A stretch of DNA of 64,000 nt from JAWSVE01 sp033852115 (GTDB lineage Bacteria > Pseudomonadota > Gammaproteobacteria > Pseudomonadales > Cellvibrionaceae): the NCBI GenBank assembly GCA_033852115.1, contig JAWSVE010000003.1, positions 124,001-188,000 of the forward strand, read 5' to 3'. This document shows positions 60,487 to 64,000 of this stretch, piece after piece. Position numbers and translations under genes: made by a program. The notes under the pieces are model-generated. The model ran no database searches. It was not told the origin of the DNA and saw only the letters and a program-made list of their open reading frames with translations. Each line of letters starts with the position of its first letter. Positions within the stretch are counted from its first letter, which is position 1.

Positions 60487-60843
60487 TCAGCTTTGCCCCT
60501 GCTCGACGAGCTTGGCCTTAAATTCCTCTACAGTCATACCGGTTTGTTGTGCGCCGATGTCTTGCACGTTAAGTCCGATGTAGCCAGCAAATTTTGCGAG
60601 GTAATAAATACTACCGCCGAGCTCAAGTAGTTTAAGCACATCTCTATCAGCGATTGCTTTCTTTTGTTCTTCGGTTAAACCGTACTTATCACAACATGCC
60701 TGTTCGTCTGCAGCGAAAGCTTCCCGGCCGTCGGCGTCATTCAACGAATAACACAATTTATTCAGCCCATAGCCCTTACGCGCCATTTTACCGTCGAATA
60801 AAATGGTGCCTGGTATGTTTCTTTTTTCATCTAAATAACTCAT
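60487..60843 (-). CDS. ligA: Protocatechuate 4,5-dioxygenase alpha subunit
   Basis: From the ATG at 60843 (a GTG lies directly before it) the small subunit is 118 residues. IPGTILFDGKMARKGYGLNKLCYSLNDADGREAFAADEQACCDKYGLTEEQKKAI and LKLLELGGSIYYLAKFAGYIGLNVQDIGAQQTGMT are the family blocks. It covers the active site of LigB. The separate alpha and beta genes match the Sphingobium-type enzyme rather than fused forms. Confidence 0.95.
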   Translation of the reverse strand: MSYLDEKRNIPGTILFDGKMARKGYGLNKLCYSLNDADGREAFAADEQACCDKYGLTEEQKKAIADRDVLKLLELGGSIYYLAKFAGYIGLNVQDIGAQQTGMTVEEFKAKLVEQGQS

Positions 60844-60864
60844 CACGACTACCTGCTGTTTTAA

Positions 60865-61734
60865 CTAGGCCCAGTAAAGTTTCATGGGATTATCAATTAA
60901 TAGCTTACGTTGTAACTCTTCCGTTGGTGCTATGTGTGGGATCACATCGACCAAAGCACCATCATCTGGTGTATGAGATTTCATGTTGGGATGAGGCCAA
61001 TCGGTTCCCCACAAAACCCGGTCTGGAAACTTTTCTACCAACGTGCGTGCAAATGGGACGACATCGGAATAGTCCGGTGGTTGCTGGGTTAAACGCTCTG
61101 GACAACTCACTTTGGTCCACATATTGGGAAAACGCTCCAATAATTGAATAAACTTTTTAAAGTCCTCGTGCTCCACACCTTTTGTCACATCGGGCCGCCC
61201 CATATGATCGACCACAATAGTGGTATCGAGTTCTTCAAAAAATGGGATGAGCCCTTCCATATCAGGCGCCTCGAAATAAACAACGATATGCCAGCCTAAC
61301 GATTTAATGCGTTTGGCAATATTTAAAAAAACGTCTCTCGGAGTGTCGTCTACTAATCGCTTGAGAAAATTAAAACGCACAGCGCGAACACCGGCTTGGT
61401 CCATTGCTTGTAGCTCGTCGTCACTCACATCGGGAGAGACCACGGCCACGCCGCGCGCTAAATCACCGGCCGTATTGAGCGCATCGACTAAGGCATCGTT
61501 ATTGGTCCCATGGCAGGACGCTTGAACGATAACATTTCTGGAAAAACCAAGATGATCCCGTAACGCAAACAATTGAGCTTTCGATGCATCACACGGTGTG
61601 TATTTTCGTTTTGGCGAATACGGAAATTGCTCAGCTGGGCCAAACACATGACAATGGGCATCGATGGCGCCCTCTGGCGCTTGATAGTCAGGTTTTTTTG
61701 GAGATGCGTGAAACGGTAAGTAATCGGGATCCAT
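60865..61734 (-). CDS. ligI: 2-pyrone-4,6-dicarboxylate lactonase
   Basis: From the ATG at 61734, which follows AGGA, the product is 289 residues; the frame extends to 61812 without family match. The amidohydrolase barrel has AIDAHCHVFGP, the VVDHMGRPD histidine and the GTDWPHPN aspartate motif. It opens 2-pyrone-4,6-dicarboxylate to 4-oxalomesaconate. LigC, which makes the pyrone from the LigAB product, is not encoded in this window. Confidence 0.94.
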   Translation of the reverse strand: MDPDYLPFHASPKKPDYQAPEGAIDAHCHVFGPAEQFPYSPKRKYTPCDASKAQLFALRDHLGFSRNVIVQASCHGTNNDALVDALNTAGDLARGVAVVSPDVSDDELQAMDQAGVRAVRFNFLKRLVDDTPRDVFLNIAKRIKSLGWHIVVYFEAPDMEGLIPFFEELDTTIVVDHMGRPDVTKGVEHEDFKKFIQLLERFPNMWTKVSCPERLTQQPPDYSDVVPFARTLVEKFPDRVLWGTDWPHPNMKSHTPDDGALVDVIPHIAPTEELQRKLLIDNPMKLYWA

Positions 61735-61845
61735 AAATGTTCCTGGCTGTTTAGTTTCTAGTGGTCTAACTATTGCCTGTCTATTTTTAACAGTCGAATG
61801 ACTAGCTCTCACATAGTCGTTTTTGATAAAACGTTTTGTAACAGG

Positions 61846-62952
61846 TTAAACAAACACGTAACCATCAAATAACTTTCGCGCCGTGCGAATAATCGCAGCG
61901 CTTACGATAGCGTTTTCGTCATTTTTTTCTAACGCGACACCCATAAAACCTGAGGGATGCTCCACATCCAATGCCAATTTTTTTGACTGTCCGCTAGGTA
62001 AAACCGTGAGCGCTGCCGCCGGAGAACCCGTGAGGCAACAGGCAGTCGCGACACTCACAGCGCCTAGCACACCTATCGATGCATGACATCGATGCGGAAT
62101 AAACGTGCGTGTCGAAATTGCGCCACCTTGCGTAGGTTCGCTAACCATGGACATTTTGGGAACGGTTTTTTCGGTGACGTCACCGAGATTCATCATCGGC
62201 CCAACGTGTAAGCGTATTGATTCTAATTTGTCACGCAGTGATTGATTGGCTTCAAGTTCTTCACGGGTTTCATTGCCCGTTATACCCATATCCGCCGCAC
62301 GCATAACCACCACCGGCATACCATTGTCGATGCACGTAACCTCTACCCCATCAACGACATCGACTGTATTTCCGGTGGGCAATAACGCACCACAACTTGA
62401 ACCGGCTGTATCGATAAATTCAATCGCTATTTCACTAGCACTGCCTGGGACACCATCAATCGCCGTGCCACCGTTGTAAATAACATTTCCGTTTTGCGTT
62501 GCCACTTTGGCATGCGCAACTTGGCCAGTGTTTTCCATATAGATCGAGACGGTGGTATTGCCCTCTTGTGCGGACACTAACCCTCTTTCGATAGCAAATG
62601 GGCCAACACCCGCCAAAATGTTCCCGCAATTTTGCGCATCGGTCACGATCGCCTGATCAACCACCACCTGTAGAAAAAGATAGTCGACGTCGATACCTTC
62701 ACGCTCACTTCGTTTAACGACCGCCACTTTGGACGTTAACGGATCAGCGCCACCCATTCCATCGATCTGGCGGATGTCTGGCGAGCCCATGACGCGCAGT
62801 AGACAGGCGTCTCGCTCTGGTATCGAGTCTGGTAAATCCTCTCGCAAAAAATACCCGCCTTTTGATGTACCGCCTCGCATCCACATACAGCGAACGCCAT
62901 CGAGGTCGCTAGTATTCTCTACTGCACCTAAACCCGGTGCGCCGTTAGACAT
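61846..62952 (-). CDS. ligU: 4-oxalomesaconate tautomerase (PrpF family)
   Basis: This 368-residue protein has the diaminopimelate-epimerase-like fold of PrpF: GVRCMWMRGGTSKGGYFLREDLP, GSPDIRQIDGMGGADPLTSKVAVV, CGNILAGVGPFAIERGLV and HRCHASIGVLGAVSVATACCL. In this operon it is most likely the tautomerase called LigU or GalD, which moves the double bond of 4-oxalomesaconate before hydration. PrpF aconitate isomerase activity is the alternative; gene context decides for the lig pathway. It overlaps the aldolase gene by 8 bp. Confidence 0.88.
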   Translation of the reverse strand: MSNGAPGLGAVENTSDLDGVRCMWMRGGTSKGGYFLREDLPDSIPERDACLLRVMGSPDIRQIDGMGGADPLTSKVAVVKRSEREGIDVDYLFLQVVVDQAIVTDAQNCGNILAGVGPFAIERGLVSAQEGNTTVSIYMENTGQVAHAKVATQNGNVIYNGGTAIDGVPGSASEIAIEFIDTAGSSCGALLPTGNTVDVVDGVEVTCIDNGMPVVVMRAADMGITGNETREELEANQSLRDKLESIRLHVGPMMNLGDVTEKTVPKMSMVSEPTQGGAISTRTFIPHRCHASIGVLGAVSVATACCLTGSPAAALTVLPSGQSKKLALDVEHPSGFMGVALEKNDENAIVSAAIIRTARKLFDGYVFV

Positions 62953-63646
62953 ACTTCAAACCTTTTTCGGCCAATCGTGAGCGCATGTTATACATGTCTA
63001 AACCTAGTTCACCTTTGGCCAAACGAACACGTTTTTCTTCTTCTACGGCCATACGCTTTTGTGATGCCTCCAGCACGGCTTGTGCTTCTTCACGTCGCAC
63101 AACAACAACACCATCATCATCAGCAACGATAATATCGCCGGGGTTCACAACTTCTTCTGCACAGACAATCGGGACATTGACGGAGCCCAAGGTTTCTTTA
63201 ATCGTGCCTTGCGCAAACACATGCTTTGACCACACAGGAAAATTCATTTGTTTTAAGTCCCGTGTATCGCGAACGCCACCCTCAATAATTAAACCAACGA
63301 CGCCACGCGCTTGCGCAGAGGTAGCCAGTAAGTCACCAAAAAAACCGTGATTAGACGGTGATGTCGGCGCGAACACCAGCATATCCCCTGCTTTTGCCTG
63401 TTCAATCGCAACGTGCATCATCCAGTTATCGCCGGCCGCTCCGGAAATAGTGATAGCAGACCCTGCCACGCAGACATCCGGATAAATCGGCCGCATGTAA
63501 TCCGCTAACAGCCCTTTTCGCCCTTGGGCCTCGTGAATGGTTGCCACACCGCAAGTTGCCAAGCCATCAATTATGGATTGCTCGGCACGTTGAATATTTT
63601 GTACGACCACATGATTGTTCATAAGAATTCCTACTGCGTTTCTCAA
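62945..63646 (-). CDS. ligK: 4-carboxy-4-hydroxy-2-oxoadipate aldolase (RraA-like)
   Basis: The 233-residue product has the HMG/CHA aldolase and RraA-like fold. VATIHEAQGRKGLLADYMRPIYPDVCVAGSAITISGAAGDNWMMHVAIEQAKAGDMLVF, then GLIIEGGVRDTRDLKQMNFPVWSKHVFAQGT, give the Mg-binding and Arg/Asp catalytic residues. It splits the pathway end-product into pyruvate and oxaloacetate, feeding the TCA enzymes. It is the first lig gene in the window on this strand. The 354 bp upstream hold an inverted-repeat element. Confidence 0.92.
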   Translation of the reverse strand: MRNAVGILMNNHVVVQNIQRAEQSIIDGLATCGVATIHEAQGRKGLLADYMRPIYPDVCVAGSAITISGAAGDNWMMHVAIEQAKAGDMLVFAPTSPSNHGFFGDLLATSAQARGVVGLIIEGGVRDTRDLKQMNFPVWSKHVFAQGTIKETLGSVNVPIVCAEEVVNPGDIIVADDDGVVVVRREEAQAVLEASQKRMAVEEEKRVRLAKGELGLDMYNMRSRLAEKGLKYV

Positions 63647-63740
63647 TGTTGAGCGTGTAATACGCGTAATCTGCGATTAATGCTTCAATGTACAAAAAGA
63701 TAGGACAAAAGAATACCTCACCTATAAAGTGAAGTAATGA

Positions 63741-63888
63741 AGTAGGCTGTGTACTTCCTACTGCTATCTTCGTCAACAGGGTAGTAACGAAGTGCCTCAG
63801 AGCCATAGCAAACTCTGTGAGCCCTACAATCAGCATCCATCTACACCAGGGCCCCCGGTCAATAGCAATAGGAAGTACACAACCTACT
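63741..63888. repeat. 148-bp inverted-repeat element upstream of ligK
   Basis: Arms of 27 bp (63741-63767 and 63862-63888), with key block GTGTACTTCCTA, match at 25 positions. Between them are small hairpins CTTCGT/ACGAAG and CAGAG/CTCTG. No target duplication is seen. It looks like a MITE or a structured regulatory leader. The rest of 63647-64000 shows nothing clear. Confidence 0.6.
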
Positions 63889-64000
63889 CGTTTGATACGA
63901 TTTAGCGTATGTCTGATTTAAAGGTGATTTGATGTATGGATGTATTTCGTCACTGATCAAATGACGAGACGACTAAATACACGTCGTGCGTTATGTTCAA

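Noticed and set aside
63567..63836. 89-codon open frame upstream of and overlapping ligK
   Set aside because: It runs through the inverted-repeat element and over the start of ligK in another frame; no family features.

Overview
The window is a piece of a proteobacterial chromosome, most likely a marine gammaproteobacterium. Three things suggest this: the order sdhCDAB-sucAB-lpd-sucCD with a divergent gltA, the MscS/peroxiredoxin/Ppx/Ppk type housekeeping genes, and a sedentary chromosomal integron. Base composition is moderate, near half GC by eye and not computed. No rRNA, tRNA or CRISPR was seen.

Layout. (1) 1-5.1 kb: the end of an MsbA-like ABC exporter with a frameshifted tail, an MscS channel, a Prx5 peroxiredoxin, a metallophosphoesterase and a short Ppx/GppA phosphatase. 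(2) 5.1-18.4 kb: the TCA cluster, read leftwards from sdhC to sucD, with gltA diverging from a shared 540-bp regulatory region. (3) 18.4-21.5 kb: an acyl-CoA ligase and an exported methyltransferase-like protein. (4) 21.6-31.8 kb: two signalling operons (response regulator, small protein, HDOD protein, hybrid kinase; and a CheA-like kinase, REC protein and CheX), separated by a carbonic anhydrase and an HxlR/GST pair sharing a long palindrome. (5) 31.8-38.4 kb: GDPD, methyltransferase, and divergent ppx and ppk. (6) 38.4-44.6 kb: a cyanate uptake and hydrolysis operon facing its own sigma-54 activator, with a strong -24/-12 promoter and three 16-bp dyads between them. (7) 44.6-51.2 kb: pobA/pobR, a CBS protein, a FapA-like protein with triplicated N-terminal modules, and a glycosidase-like lipoprotein. 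(8) About 51.3-59.5 kb: a chromosomal integron. The integrase gene intI is on the + strand and about eight cassettes run leftwards, separated by seven recognisable attC sites. One attC is interrupted by an IS1182-family element. A LexA-like box lies before intI, and five tandem 20-bp repeats lie at the head of the array. (9) 59.5-64 kb: a protocatechuate 4,5-cleavage operon (ligK-ligU-ligI-ligA-ligB) preceded by a 148-bp inverted-repeat element.

How it fits together. PobA makes protocatechuate from 4-hydroxybenzoate. The Lig enzymes take protocatechuate to pyruvate and oxaloacetate, which feed the TCA enzymes encoded in the same window; ligC and ligJ are not present here. The cyanate operon supplies ammonium nitrogen. 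The integron sits directly between the glycosidase gene and the lig operon. It carries mostly small membrane, lipoprotein and immunity-like proteins of unknown role.
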